A DNA stretch of 11,193 bases, taken from the NCBI GenBank assembly GCA_023142975.1, contig JAGLIN010000113.1, positions 1 to 11,193 on the forward strand, in the 5' to 3' direction. The notes under the pieces were generated by a model. It was given only the letters and a program-made list of their open reading frames with translations. It ran no database searches and was not told the DNA's origin. The stretch comes from Candidatus Parcubacteria bacterium (GTDB lineage Bacteria; Patescibacteriota; Minisyncoccia; JAHIHE01; JAGLIN01). The translations under genes were made by a program, and so were the position numbers. Below, piece after piece: positions 1 through 6,580 of the stretch (its first letter is position 1; each line of letters opens with the position of its first letter).

Positions 1-760
1 CGCGATAAATTCCGACTAAAATTAAGGTCAGAAAAATAGAGAATATGATCATAACGAAAGTTTTGTCAGGTTTTATGATTTTTAGAATCTCACTGTAATT
101 TTTTCTTATATTTATTTTAGAAGACGCGTACTCCCCCTTTCGCAAAGGGGGCAGGGGGGATTTTGTCAAATTTCCATTCAATTTCGCGTAAGCGTAAACT
201 GCATTAGCAAATTGAATTGCAACGCTTAATAGAAACACTCCGGTAAAACCGAATTTCCAAATAACTAATCCGCCGACAGCTGGAGCAATAGCGGCTGCGT
301 AATGAGGCATTGAATAAAACCAGCCGAAACTTCGGCTGTGGCTGTCTGTTTTTGATTTCATTAAAATTAATTTCAGAGACACGAGCCAAGCCGCCGCGGA
401 AAACCCGAGAATTATTTGCGCGATATAAAAAACCGTTAAATTATGGCTTACGATCATCAATAACGCGAAAATCCCATATCCCGCAATGCCCAACGCCGCA
501 ATTTTTGAAGGATTAAATTTATGAATATAGAAATTTATTATTATAGAACTAACAGCTATAACTGAATAAGTAAGCAAATAAATGCTTCCCACATTCAAAA
601 CTGAAAATCCGATAGAAATCAAAAACAGCGGATAATAAAGCGAGAAAAGTTTATATCCAAACATCAATAAAAAATGCACCAATGAAACATCAAAGGTGGT
701 TTTTTCCATTTTCGGGAACCATAAATATAAATTTTGATTATTCTCAAAAAGTCCGAACAT
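1..760 (-). CDS. MFS-type transporter, N-terminal part (runs off the left edge)
   Basis: An open frame of 253 codons runs from an ATG at 758-760 to the window edge without a stop, so the gene is partial at its 3' end. The protein is strongly hydrophobic, with about six membrane segments in residues 25-192, a charged linker at about 193-232, and a further segment starting near 234. This fits the 6+6 layout of the major facilitator superfamily, with the linker as the central cytoplasmic loop. Around 145-165 it reads FGWFYSMPHYAAAIAPAVGG, like the TM4-TM5 region of MFS drug or sugar carriers. The linker contains SPLPPLRKGE, encoded by a C-rich palindromic repeat (131-163). No Shine-Dalgarno sequence precedes the ATG, and an inverted-repeat arm lies just upstream. 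The substrate cannot be told. A later start at residue 18 is possible. Confidence 0.8.
   Translation of the reverse strand, partial: MFGLFENNQNLYLWFPKMEKTTFDVSLVHFLLMFGYKLFSLYYPLFLISIGFSVLNVGSIYLLTYSVIAVSSIIINFYIHKFNPSKIAALGIAGYGIFALLMIVSHNLTVFYIAQIILGFSAAAWLVSLKLILMKSKTDSHSRSFGWFYSMPHYAAAIAPAVGGLVIWKFGFTGVFLLSVAIQFANAVYAYAKLNGNLTKSPLPPLRKGEYASSKINIRKNYSEILKIIKPDKTFVMIIFSIFLTLILVGIYR
131..163. repeat. C-rich palindromic unit inside the MFS gene
   Basis: The core CCCCCTTT-CG-CAAAGGGGG is a hairpin, followed by CAGGGGGGATTTT. The same unit occurs in murB (2474-2547) and murC (5277-5310). Here it is read in frame as residues 200-210 of the MFS protein, in the loop between membrane halves, where an insertion should be tolerated. 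Confidence 0.85.
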
Positions 761-788
761 TGGTTTTATTTTATTGGAGTATCTTGTT

Positions 789-870
789 GGAGTGACACAC
801 GAGCCGCAGTGAAATGTGTTATAAAGCTTCGGAAAAATAACAAACTACGCTGCGGCTTGTTTATCACTCC
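789..870. repeat. Imperfect inverted repeat between the Nudix and MFS genes
   Basis: Left arm 789-811 (GGAGTGACACACGAGCCGCA then GTG) pairs with right arm 848-870, with four differences in 23 positions. The loop holds a further GTTAT/ATAAC pair. The left arm resembles 9602-9628, in front of ftsW. It ends about 28 bp before the MFS start codon, so it lies in the leader of that gene. No transposase is nearby. Confidence 0.75.
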
Positions 871-893
871 GCTTATTTTACCATTTTTTGGGT

Positions 894-944
894 AAAAAAA
901 GAAGAGACAACTCATTTGCGATTTTGCAAAGTCATTGTTATCTC
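894..944 (-). terminator. Intrinsic terminator of the Nudix gene
   Basis: On the minus strand, just after the Nudix stop codon, GAGATAAC (937-944) pairs with GTTGTCTC (904-911), and an inner TTTGC/GCAAA stem lies in between. A TTCTTTTTTT tail follows directly. This is a standard Rho-independent terminator, and it separates the Nudix gene from the MFS gene. Confidence 0.82.
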
Positions 945-952
945 TCAAAAAG

Positions 953-1555
953 TTATTTGAATTCGTGTTGGATATTCTCCAACATCTTTTCTGCTTCCAT
1001 CCGATATTTCTCGTTTGGACTATGGCACAATGCCATAAGCGCAAGTCGATGCATTCTTTTGCCAACTCCGCTTACCAGTCGATTTCCTTCTGGACCATTG
1101 GCAAGTTCCAAAAGTTCTTTTGGAGAAACAACTTTCAATCCTTCTTTATTAGCTTTATCCCAATTATCTATATTTGATATTTGGATTGAATCTTCTTTAG
1201 TAATTGGGATAATAAATGCCCAATCAAACCCTCCTTTTATAATGGCTGGATACATTGTTGGCATAAGATCAACAGAAACTTTAATTCCTGTTTCTTCCTC
1301 AACTTCACGAGCAAGCTCCATTCCGATGAGTCTCTCATCTAGAGCAATATCAGCAGCTTCTGTTTTTACAGCCCCACCAGGAAGATCCCAGTCCCCAGGA
1401 AGAGTTTCGCATGAACTTCTTCTTTTTAAAAGAAGTTGTCCATTATCATTATATATCCCAGCAAACAACCCAATGCTGGGACGAACAACATCTGGATTTT
1501 TCCTGATTCGTTTTATCGCTTCTTCCGTTCTTTCGCTTATTTCTTCTTCTGTCAT
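953..1555 (-). CDS. Nudix hydrolase with an insertion inside the Nudix box
   Basis: This 200-residue protein would hydrolyse a nucleoside diphosphate linked to another group; the substrate is not evident. A helical N-terminus (1-25) precedes a Nudix core with LPGDWDLPGG at 52-61. The catalytic box is recognisable but split: G60-x5-E66 is followed by 16 residues, where the consensus has 7, before REVEEETGI (83-91). REVxEExG carries the metal-binding glutamates, so the enzyme is probably active. The C-terminal 60 residues are helical and match nothing I recognise. The start is firm: GAGGTGA lies 7 bases upstream of the ATG. The gene has its own promoter, a long leader with an inverted repeat, and its own terminator, so it is probably transcribed alone. 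Confidence 0.9.
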   Translation of the reverse strand: MTEEEISERTEEAIKRIRKNPDVVRPSIGLFAGIYNDNGQLLLKRRSSCETLPGDWDLPGGAVKTEAADIALDERLIGMELAREVEEETGIKVSVDLMPTMYPAIIKGGFDWAFIIPITKEDSIQISNIDNWDKANKEGLKVVSPKELLELANGPEGNRLVSGVGKRMHRLALMALCHSPNEKYRMEAEKMLENIQHEFK

Positions 1556-1562
1556 TTTCTTT

Positions 1563-1569
1563 TCACCTC
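1563..1569 (-). promoter_or_regulatory. Strong Shine-Dalgarno site of the Nudix gene
   Basis: GAGGTGA lies 7 bases before the ATG at 1555. It stands out because murB, the ABC gene, murC, murG, ftsW and the MFS gene show no SD, while this gene and the one at 8418 do. Confidence 0.85.
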
Positions 1570-1605
1570 AAACTTTAATACTTACAATACCAGCAAATCC
1601 CTCCG

Positions 1606-1723
1606 AATTCACCAGCCGTGAAAATTTGTCATTTTCTATTCTAGAGTTCAGATTTTAACCTGTAATTTTACACACTAAAGCGTGAACTCCAAATCAATAT
1701 CAAACTTTCACAGCTGGTGAATT
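1606..1723 (-). repeat. Long inverted repeat in the Nudix mRNA leader (structured RNA or MITE)
   Basis: Arms 1606-1628 (AATTCACCAGCCGTGAAA and on) and 1701-1723 pair over 23 bp with two differences. An inner GAGTTCA/TGAACTC pair (about 1655-1688) and one or two small hairpins lie inside. The promoter at 1758-1785 would place the whole element in the 5' leader of the Nudix transcript, so the RNA would fold into a long stem with inner branches. No known riboswitch or T-box signature was recognised. The long terminal arms also fit a small non-autonomous transposable element. Both readings remain open. Confidence 0.75.
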
Positions 1724-1757
1724 TTGTTTATTTTATAAAGAACAATTCTGACTCTAC

Positions 1758-1785
1758 ATTATAGATAAAATAAAAAATATGTCAA
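1758..1785 (-). promoter_or_regulatory. Consensus sigma-70-type promoter of the Nudix gene
   Basis: On the minus strand a perfect TTGACA (1780-1785) and a perfect TATAAT (1758-1763) are separated by 16 bp. The predicted start is near 1751, giving a leader of about 195 nt before the ATG at 1555. The -35 box is only 5 bp from the end of the repeat element at 1791-1957. Confidence 0.82.
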
Positions 1786-1790
1786 CCCTT

Positions 1791-1957
1791 GTCATTCCTG
1801 CGAAGGCAGGAATCCAGATGCAATATTATCAGTTATTATTTTAAAATAAAAGTTTTGAAAATAAAATTACAGTAATATTTTCTGATATTTCAATGATTAT
1901 AATGATATTTACAGTTTGAAGATGTTTCACCTGGATTCCCGTTTTCACGGGAATGAC
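1791..1957. repeat. MITE-like element A, between the Nudix gene and murB
   Basis: This 167-bp element is bounded by 27-bp inverted ends, GTCATTCCTGCG...GGAATCCAG at 1791-1817 and its counterpart at 1931-1957. Each end is itself a small palindrome. Read in reverse complement, its AT-rich interior aligns with element C (4935-5100): by hand, about 16 differences over the first 88 positions after the end repeat. It encodes nothing. It begins 8 bp downstream of the murB stop, so its right-hand hairpin would lie at the 3' end of the murB mRNA. Confidence 0.85.
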
Positions 1958-1964
1958 AAATGAT

Positions 1965-2972
1965 TCAAAATCCCATATATTCAATCTCCTCTTTCAATTG
2001 AATTCCAAAATGACTTCTTACTTTTTGCTTTATCATGCTTATTAAAATAATAACATCTTCCGCTTTGGCATTGTTAAAATTAACAATAAAATTACAATGC
2101 TTTTCCGAAATCATCGCGCCGCCGATTTTTTTATTTTTTAATTCATCAATCTGTTCTATCAACCAGCCAGCGGGAATGGTATTGGTTTTAGCAATCTTAA
2201 TTAACTCTGGAAATTCTTTTTTCAATTTTGCCAAATGATCATCATCAACAACTGGATTTTTAAACACGCTTCCCGCGCTTGGATATTCCAAGAGCTGTTT
2301 TTCTTTTCTTGATTTTAAAATTTCAGTAATTATTTCTTTGCTCTTTTCTTGATTCCCTTTTTCTAATTTTAAAGCAACGCTCAGAATAATATACTTTTTT
2401 TCTTTTTTAAAAATACTATTGCGATATGAAAATCGGCATTGTTTGTTATTTAATTTCCCAATCTCCAACGACGAAATCCCCCTAACCCCCTTTTTCAAAG
2501 GGGGAACTGAACAACTCCCCCTTTCGCAAAGGGGGCGGGGGGGATTTAATATCTCAACATTTTCCACAACATCCCCCATACATTTCCCAAATGCCCCCGC
2601 GTTATTTACAATCGCTCCGCCTACCGTCCCTGGAATCCCCGCCGCCCATTCTAGTCCTGTAAAATTATTTTTTACAGATTCCGAAACTAATTTGGCCAAA
2701 GACAATCCACTGTCAATAAAAATTTCATTATTCTCAATTCTTAATTCCTGATTCATAATTCTAATAACTAACCCATCAAACCCTTCATCTGAAATTAATA
2801 AATTACTCCCACCTCCCAAAATAAAAACTTTTAATTTATTCTCCCCCGCAAATTCCAACGCTTCTTGAATTTCATCAACATTTTCCGCAACGCAAAAATA
2901 CTTGGCAGGTCCGCCAATTTTGAACGAGGTATATTTTGATAATGAGATATTTTTTTGAATTTTGATTGACAT
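1965..2972 (-). CDS. murB: UDP-N-acetylenolpyruvoylglucosamine reductase MurB
   Basis: MurB reduces UDP-GlcNAc-enolpyruvate to UDP-MurNAc with NADPH and FAD in the cytoplasm. The FAD-binding domain shows TSFKIGGPA (15-23), LGGGSNLLI (52-60), and GLEWAAGIPGTVGGAI with NAGAFG (106-129). The substrate part shows FSYRNSIFK (181-189) and PSAGSVFKNP (231-240), whose Ser235 matches the catalytic proton donor. The C-terminus has AGWLIEQ, IGGAMISEKHCNFIVN and EEIEYMG, with Glu329 in the place of the conserved acid. Residues 142-167 are extra and are encoded by an inverted pair of C-rich palindromes. Without them the length, about 310, fits short MurB forms. A stretch at 70-82 (RIMNQELRIENNE) comes from an AT-rich simple repeat. 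No SD is seen; the start follows from the conserved N-terminus. Confidence 0.96.
   Translation of the reverse strand: MSIKIQKNISLSKYTSFKIGGPAKYFCVAENVDEIQEALEFAGENKLKVFILGGGSNLLISDEGFDGLVIRIMNQELRIENNEIFIDSGLSLAKLVSESVKNNFTGLEWAAGIPGTVGGAIVNNAGAFGKCMGDVVENVEILNPPRPLCERGSCSVPPLKKGVRGISSLEIGKLNNKQCRFSYRNSIFKKEKKYIILSVALKLEKGNQEKSKEIITEILKSRKEKQLLEYPSAGSVFKNPVVDDDHLAKLKKEFPELIKIAKTNTIPAGWLIEQIDELKNKKIGGAMISEKHCNFIVNFNNAKAEDVIILISMIKQKVRSHFGIQLKEEIEYMGF
2474..2547. repeat. Inverted pair of C-rich palindromic units inside murB
   Basis: Two units face each other: AAATCCCCCTAACCCCC then TTTTTCAAAGGGGG, and after a 12-bp spacer CCCCCTTTCGCAAAGGGGG then CGGGGGGGATTT. The whole 74 bp can fold on itself. 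It is read in frame as murB residues 142-167, just before the FSYRNSIFK motif, and introduces no stop. Related single units lie at 131-163 and 5277-5310. Confidence 0.88.
2729..2766. repeat. AT-rich simple repeat inside murB
   Basis: On the minus strand, near-repeats of GAATTATGAAT, GGAATTAAGAATT and GAGAATAATGAA encode RIMNQELRIENNE. Similar AATTATGAAT copies fill the murG-murC junction (6547-6580). It probably lengthens a surface segment of MurB. Confidence 0.5.
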
Positions 2973-3005
2973 ATTTTTGATATGTACTGTAAATTAAATT
3001 TGACT

Positions 3006-3162
3006 GTCATCCCAGAATTTTTTCTGGAACGATAGCACTAATATTCATCAGTATAAATTCCAGAAAAAATATCTGGGATCCAGTTTATCTCACTTTAATT
3101 AAAACCATACGAAAAATATTGTTTATTGAGATTTACTGGATTCCCGCCTCCGCGGGAATGAC
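3006..3162. repeat. MITE-like element B, between murB and the ABC gene
   Basis: This 157-bp element has the same ends as A and C but a different interior. Its right end (3136-3162) is identical over 27 bp to the right end of element C (5074-5100). Its left end is an expanded palindrome: GTCATCCCAGA...TCTGGGATCCAG (3006-3083), with a nested TTTTTTCTGGAA/TTCCAGAAAAAA hairpin. It lies 9 bp from the ABC gene stop and about 33 bp upstream of the murB start, so the hairpins fall in the murC-side leader of murB. Confidence 0.82.
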
Positions 3163-3171
3163 AATGTTTTT

Positions 3172-4917
3172 TCACCCATCACTTTCCCCCAACGACTGCA
3201 AACTGAATAATTTATAATACAACTTTTTATTTTTTATCAAATCCTTATGCTTTCCTTCTTCTACAATCTCGCCTTTATCAATAACAAGAATTTTATCCGC
3301 GTGCATAATTGTGCTTAAACGATGGGCGATAACAAAAGTCGTTCGGCCAGCAATTAATCTTTTCAACGCTTGTTGAACAAGCATTTCTGATTTAGAATCA
3401 AGCGCTGAAGTCGCTTCATCTAAAATTAAAATCTTTGGATCTTTTAAAATTGCGCGCGCGATTGCGACGCGCTGTTTTTGTCCGGTGGATAATTTCACTC
3501 CCCGCTCTCCTACTTCCTGATTTATTTTATCAGGAAAATTATTTATAAACTCATCCGCGTTCGCCGCTTTGATCGCTTCACTTATTTCTTCATTCGTCGC
3601 GTTTAATCTGCCGTAAATTATATTACTTTTCAAAGTGTCATTGAACAAACTCACCTCTTGTGGAACAATCGCAATTTGCTCTCGCAAATTTCTCAAGTCA
3701 ATTTTCTGAATATCAATTCCGTCCAGAAATATTTTCCCAGAAGTTGGAATATTGTATCTTGATATCAAATCCATCATCGTTGATTTCCCAACTCCGCTCT
3801 CACCGACTAAAGCAACAACTTCTCCGGAATTTATTTTAAAACTAATATCTTTTAAGACCCGTCTCGTCTCATGATAACAAAAATTAATTTTCCGAAATTC
3901 CATCTCGCCTTTTATGTCTTTCAATTTTATCGCGCCTTTTTTATTATATGGTTCAGTTTCTTCGTCAAGTAAACTATAGCCATGTTTTATTGTTCCCATC
4001 CACCTTCTAAAGCGACTGATGCGCGTTCCTAGATTTTTTACAGGAGCACTTATTAACCCTAAATAACCCACAACTGTCACAAATTGCCCCGCTGTCATTA
4101 TTCCATTTTTAAACATTACAGCCATGGCAATAAATAAAACAAAAAAACCAATAGGCAAGGAAACACTTTGCCAAAATTCTACTTTGTTTAATATCAAAAG
4201 AAACTTTTTGAAATATTTTTGGGTCTTATTCTTAAATACCGCTGAAACTTTTTCGTTTTCGTATTTTTCTTTTGAATTTGCTTTAACCGTTTGAATATTT
4301 GAAATTGAATCGTAAACAAAACCAAAAGCGTCCTCATATGACTTTTGCGTTTCAATAATACAACTACTGATAGACCTTGAATATTTTAAGGTAATAAAGA
4401 CATAAATTAAAATGTTTATCGCAACTATAAGAAAAAGTAACCAATGAATAAACAGTGCCATAAATATTAGAACAAATAAAATCATTAATACTTCAGGCAC
4501 AAACCAAATTACCTCAAACAATATACTTTCTAAAGCATCGGATGCTTTAATATATCGAGAAGACAACTTTCCACTTTTTTGTTTTTTGTGATACTGCAAT
4601 TTTAAATTTAATGAATGACTATTAAGAATCAACACAAAATCATGCATGCATTTTATACCCACCTTCATTCCCTTAATAGAAACATATCTTTTTCCTAAAT
4701 CTTTCACAAAACTCAAAATCAACCACAAAAACAAAATCCCAAAGATCACCGACATCGCTTCATCGGCAATAATCAAATCAACAATCTTCCCATAAATATA
4801 CGGGATCGTCGCTTCAATCAGAGAAGCAAAAATCGCCACCACAAAAATAGCATAAACCTGCCTTTTATACTTTGACAAAAACCGCCAGATAATTTTTAGA
4901 TCGTTAATAAATTCCAT
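3172..4917 (-). CDS. ABC exporter half-transporter (membrane domain fused to ATPase)
   Basis: This 581-residue protein has the usual exporter layout. An N-terminal membrane domain with about six helices (about 20-310) is followed by a nucleotide-binding domain (about 335-575). Walker A is GESGVGKST (372-380), the Q-loop glutamine is at 420 (VPQEVSLFNDT), the signature is LSTGQKQR (476-483), Walker B is ILILDEATSALD (496-507), and the H-loop histidine is at 532. The signature has Thr where LSGGQ has the first Gly, a tolerated variant. Half-transporters of this kind work as dimers and export lipids, peptides or drugs. The place between murC and murB hints at an envelope substrate, but that is inference. 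Both flanking gaps hold MITE-like elements. No SD is seen before the ATG at 4917. Confidence 0.93.
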   Translation of the reverse strand: MEFINDLKIIWRFLSKYKRQVYAIFVVAIFASLIEATIPYIYGKIVDLIIADEAMSVIFGILFLWLILSFVKDLGKRYVSIKGMKVGIKCMHDFVLILNSHSLNLKLQYHKKQKSGKLSSRYIKASDALESILFEVIWFVPEVLMILFVLIFMALFIHWLLFLIVAINILIYVFITLKYSRSISSCIIETQKSYEDAFGFVYDSISNIQTVKANSKEKYENEKVSAVFKNKTQKYFKKFLLILNKVEFWQSVSLPIGFFVLFIAMAVMFKNGIMTAGQFVTVVGYLGLISAPVKNLGTRISRFRRWMGTIKHGYSLLDEETEPYNKKGAIKLKDIKGEMEFRKINFCYHETRRVLKDISFKINSGEVVALVGESGVGKSTMMDLISRYNIPTSGKIFLDGIDIQKIDLRNLREQIAIVPQEVSLFNDTLKSNIIYGRLNATNEEISEAIKAANADEFINNFPDKINQEVGERGVKLSTGQKQRVAIARAILKDPKILILDEATSALDSKSEMLVQQALKRLIAGRTTFVIAHRLSTIMHADKILVIDKGEIVEEGKHKDLIKNKKLYYKLFSLQSLGESDG

Positions 4918-4934
4918 AAAATAAATTTTAAATT

Positions 4935-5100
4935 GTCATCCCCGCGGAGGCGGGGATCCAGATGAAATATCATTAGATTATAAATATTATTATAATAATT
5001 GAAATATCAAAAAGTACTACTGTTAATTTATTTTTAAAAGTTTTATTTTTAAAATGATGGCTAATTAGACTTACTGGATTCCCGCCTCCGCGGGAATGAC
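4935..5100. repeat. MITE-like element C, between the ABC gene and murC
   Basis: This 166-bp element has 27-bp palindromic inverted ends at 4935-4961 (GTCATCCCCGCGGAGGCGGG then GATCCAG) and 5074-5100. Its interior is homologous to element A in the opposite orientation, sharing for example ATTGAAATATCA and the TATAAATATTATTATAAT-like tract. It occupies nearly all of the gap. On the minus strand the interior has TATAAT boxes that could help transcribe the ABC gene, but no good -35 was found. Confidence 0.85.
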
Positions 5101-5130
5101 AGAATGTTTTATTTCACAAAACAGAATTTT

Positions 5131-6552
5131 TTACCCAACCAATTCATCCGCTACTTTATAAATATCCCCCGCTCCCATAATTAATAATACATCATCAGAT
5201 TTAATATTCTCATCAATCAATCGCCTTGTTTCTTCTAAATCTTTAGCGTAAAAAACAGAATTAGTATTCAATTTAAAAATCCCCCTAACCCCCTTTTTCA
5301 AAGGGGAAATTTTAGATTTGACATCATTCGCCAAATCTAAAGAACTAACATTCTGATCATTATTTTCCTCCCTTCCCGCCACATCAAAAATTTCAGATAA
5401 AATTACAACATCCGCATCATCAAAAGACTTAACAAAATCTATATACAATTTCTTCGTTCGATTATGCTGGTGCGGCTGGAAAACGGCAAATATTCTTTTA
5501 TTGGGATAAAATTGCCTTGCCGCTTCTGTCGTTGCTTTAACCGCCGTCGGATGATGCGCGTAATCTGAAATCACTAAAGCGTTTTTGTATTTGCCTTTTA
5601 TTTCAAACCTCCGCCAAATTCCAGAATAACCAGACAAAGAGTTTTTAATTATATCAACTGGAATTTTCAAAGTCAAGCCCAAAGCAATCACTCCTAAAGC
5701 ATTATAAACATTAAACATTCCCGGCATTTTCAAAACAAACTCGCCCAAATCTTTATTATTATAAGAAACTTTAAATTTAATAATTCCACTTTCAAATCTA
5801 ACATCACAGCCTCGCACATTATTAGTTTCATTTAAACCAAATTTAACAACACTTAATACCTGATACTTAATACTTGATGCTACTTTATCATCGCCATTTA
5901 TAATTAACATTCCATCCTCTGGCAAATGCGAAATAAATTCTTTAAACGCGTTTTTCATATCTTCTATATTTTTATAATAATCCGTATGATCAAGTTCAAT
6001 GTTGTTTAAAATAATTATCTTCGGATTTAAATTTAAAAAAGATCTTTCATACTCGCACGCTTCGGCAATAAAATATTCGCTCTTGCCTATTTTTAAATTA
6101 CTATTATATCTCGGCATAATGCTTCCTACAACTATAGACGGGTCTAACTTTGCGTCATCTAACAATAATCCCGCCATCGCGGAAACGGATGATTTGCCGT
6201 GTGTTCCGCAAACTGCAATACCAAATTTATCATTAAAAATCAATCCTAACGATTCAGGATAAGTAATCGTTTTTATTTTTAACTCTCTTGCCCTTTTCAA
6301 CTCGGGATTATTTTCTGGCACTGCAGTAGTATAAATTACTAAATTTATATCTTGAGAAATATTTTCTTTTGACTGTCCTATAAAAACTTTAACTCCTAAT
6401 TTTTCTAATTTATCCGTCATCAAAGAAGGGCTCAAATCTGAGCCGCTTATTTCTTTGCCATTCTCCTTCATAAATTGAGCGATCGCGCTTAGTCCTATTC
6501 CGCCAATGCCTATGAAATAAATTTTTTTTATTTTATTTAAATCTACATTCAT
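5131..6552 (-). CDS. murC: UDP-N-acetylmuramate--L-alanine ligase MurC
   Basis: MurC joins L-alanine to UDP-MurNAc with ATP, the first peptide step of peptidoglycan synthesis. At 473 residues the length is typical. The UDP-binding N-domain has FIGIGGIGLSAIA (13-25) and GSDLS (37-41). The central ATP-binding domain has GTHGKSS (116-122), EACEYERSFL (164-173) and NNIELDHTDYY (183-193). The C-domain has WRRFEIKG (313-320), DYAHHP (330-335) and FQPHQHNRT (358-366). Residues 415-426 (ISPLKKGVRGIF) are encoded by a C-rich palindromic repeat and interrupt a variable C-domain region. KYQVLSVVKF (229-238) comes from a 7-bp-period repeat. The ATG at 6552 puts the Rossmann motif at the expected distance; no SD is present. 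murG ends 25 bp upstream. Confidence 0.97.
   Translation of the reverse strand: MNVDLNKIKKIYFIGIGGIGLSAIAQFMKENGKEISGSDLSPSLMTDKLEKLGVKVFIGQSKENISQDINLVIYTTAVPENNPELKRARELKIKTITYPESLGLIFNDKFGIAVCGTHGKSSVSAMAGLLLDDAKLDPSIVVGSIMPRYNSNLKIGKSEYFIAEACEYERSFLNLNPKIIILNNIELDHTDYYKNIEDMKNAFKEFISHLPEDGMLIINGDDKVASSIKYQVLSVVKFGLNETNNVRGCDVRFESGIIKFKVSYNNKDLGEFVLKMPGMFNVYNALGVIALGLTLKIPVDIIKNSLSGYSGIWRRFEIKGKYKNALVISDYAHHPTAVKATTEAARQFYPNKRIFAVFQPHQHNRTKKLYIDFVKSFDDADVVILSEIFDVAGREENNDQNVSSLDLANDVKSKISPLKKGVRGIFKLNTNSVFYAKDLEETRRLIDENIKSDDVLLIMGAGDIYKVADELVG
5277..5310. repeat. C-rich palindromic unit inside murC
   Basis: AAATCCCCCTAACCCCC followed by TTTTTCAAAGGGG matches the left unit of the murB pair (2474-2505) almost base for base. 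It is in frame and encodes murC residues 415-426, giving PLKKGVRGI exactly as in murB (158-166). Confidence 0.88.
5851..5878. repeat. Short repeat of period about 7 bp inside murC
   Basis: The minus strand reads AAGTATTAAGTATCAGGTAT and on, copies of a unit close to (A)AGTATT. The same type of tract occurs at 11095-11129. Here it encodes IKYQVLSV in a variable part of the central domain. Confidence 0.5.
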
Positions 6553-6580
6553 AATTCTTTATTCATAATTAATAATTCTA
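6547..6580. repeat. AT-rich simple repeat at the murG-murC junction
   Basis: ATTCATAATTCTTTATTCAT and the following AATTAATAATTCT are repeated variants of AATTATGAAT (minus strand). They fill the gap between the murG stop (6578) and the murC start (6552), where an SD would normally be. The composition matches 2729-2766 in murB. Confidence 0.45.

Noticed and set aside
321..338. Hairpin CAGCCGAA-AC-TTCGGCTG in the MFS gene
   Set aside because: It is short, has no second copy in the window, and encodes a segment (RSFGW) expected in MFS proteins, so chance is enough.
888..1658. A 256-codon plus-strand open frame opposite the Nudix gene
   Set aside because: It is antisense to a clear Nudix hydrolase with motifs, SD, promoter and terminator. 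Its Ser/Phe/Ile-rich translation is typical of a shadow frame, and no SD precedes it.
1562..1721. Possible switch in which the 5' arm of the Nudix leader (UUCACC) pairs with the SD (GGUGAA) instead of the 3' arm
   Set aside because: Only six base pairs can form, against 23 in the main stem, so competition is unlikely as drawn.
1791..5100. CRISPR array suggested by the recurring palindromic 27-bp repeats
   Set aside because: The repeats occur in facing pairs about 130 bp apart with genes between, not as evenly spaced direct repeats with unique spacers, and no cas gene is present.
6544..6570. Five-codon open frame (MNKEL) whose stop overlaps the murC ATG
   Set aside because: It is made of the AT-rich simple repeat and has no SD; ATGA overlaps are common by chance here.
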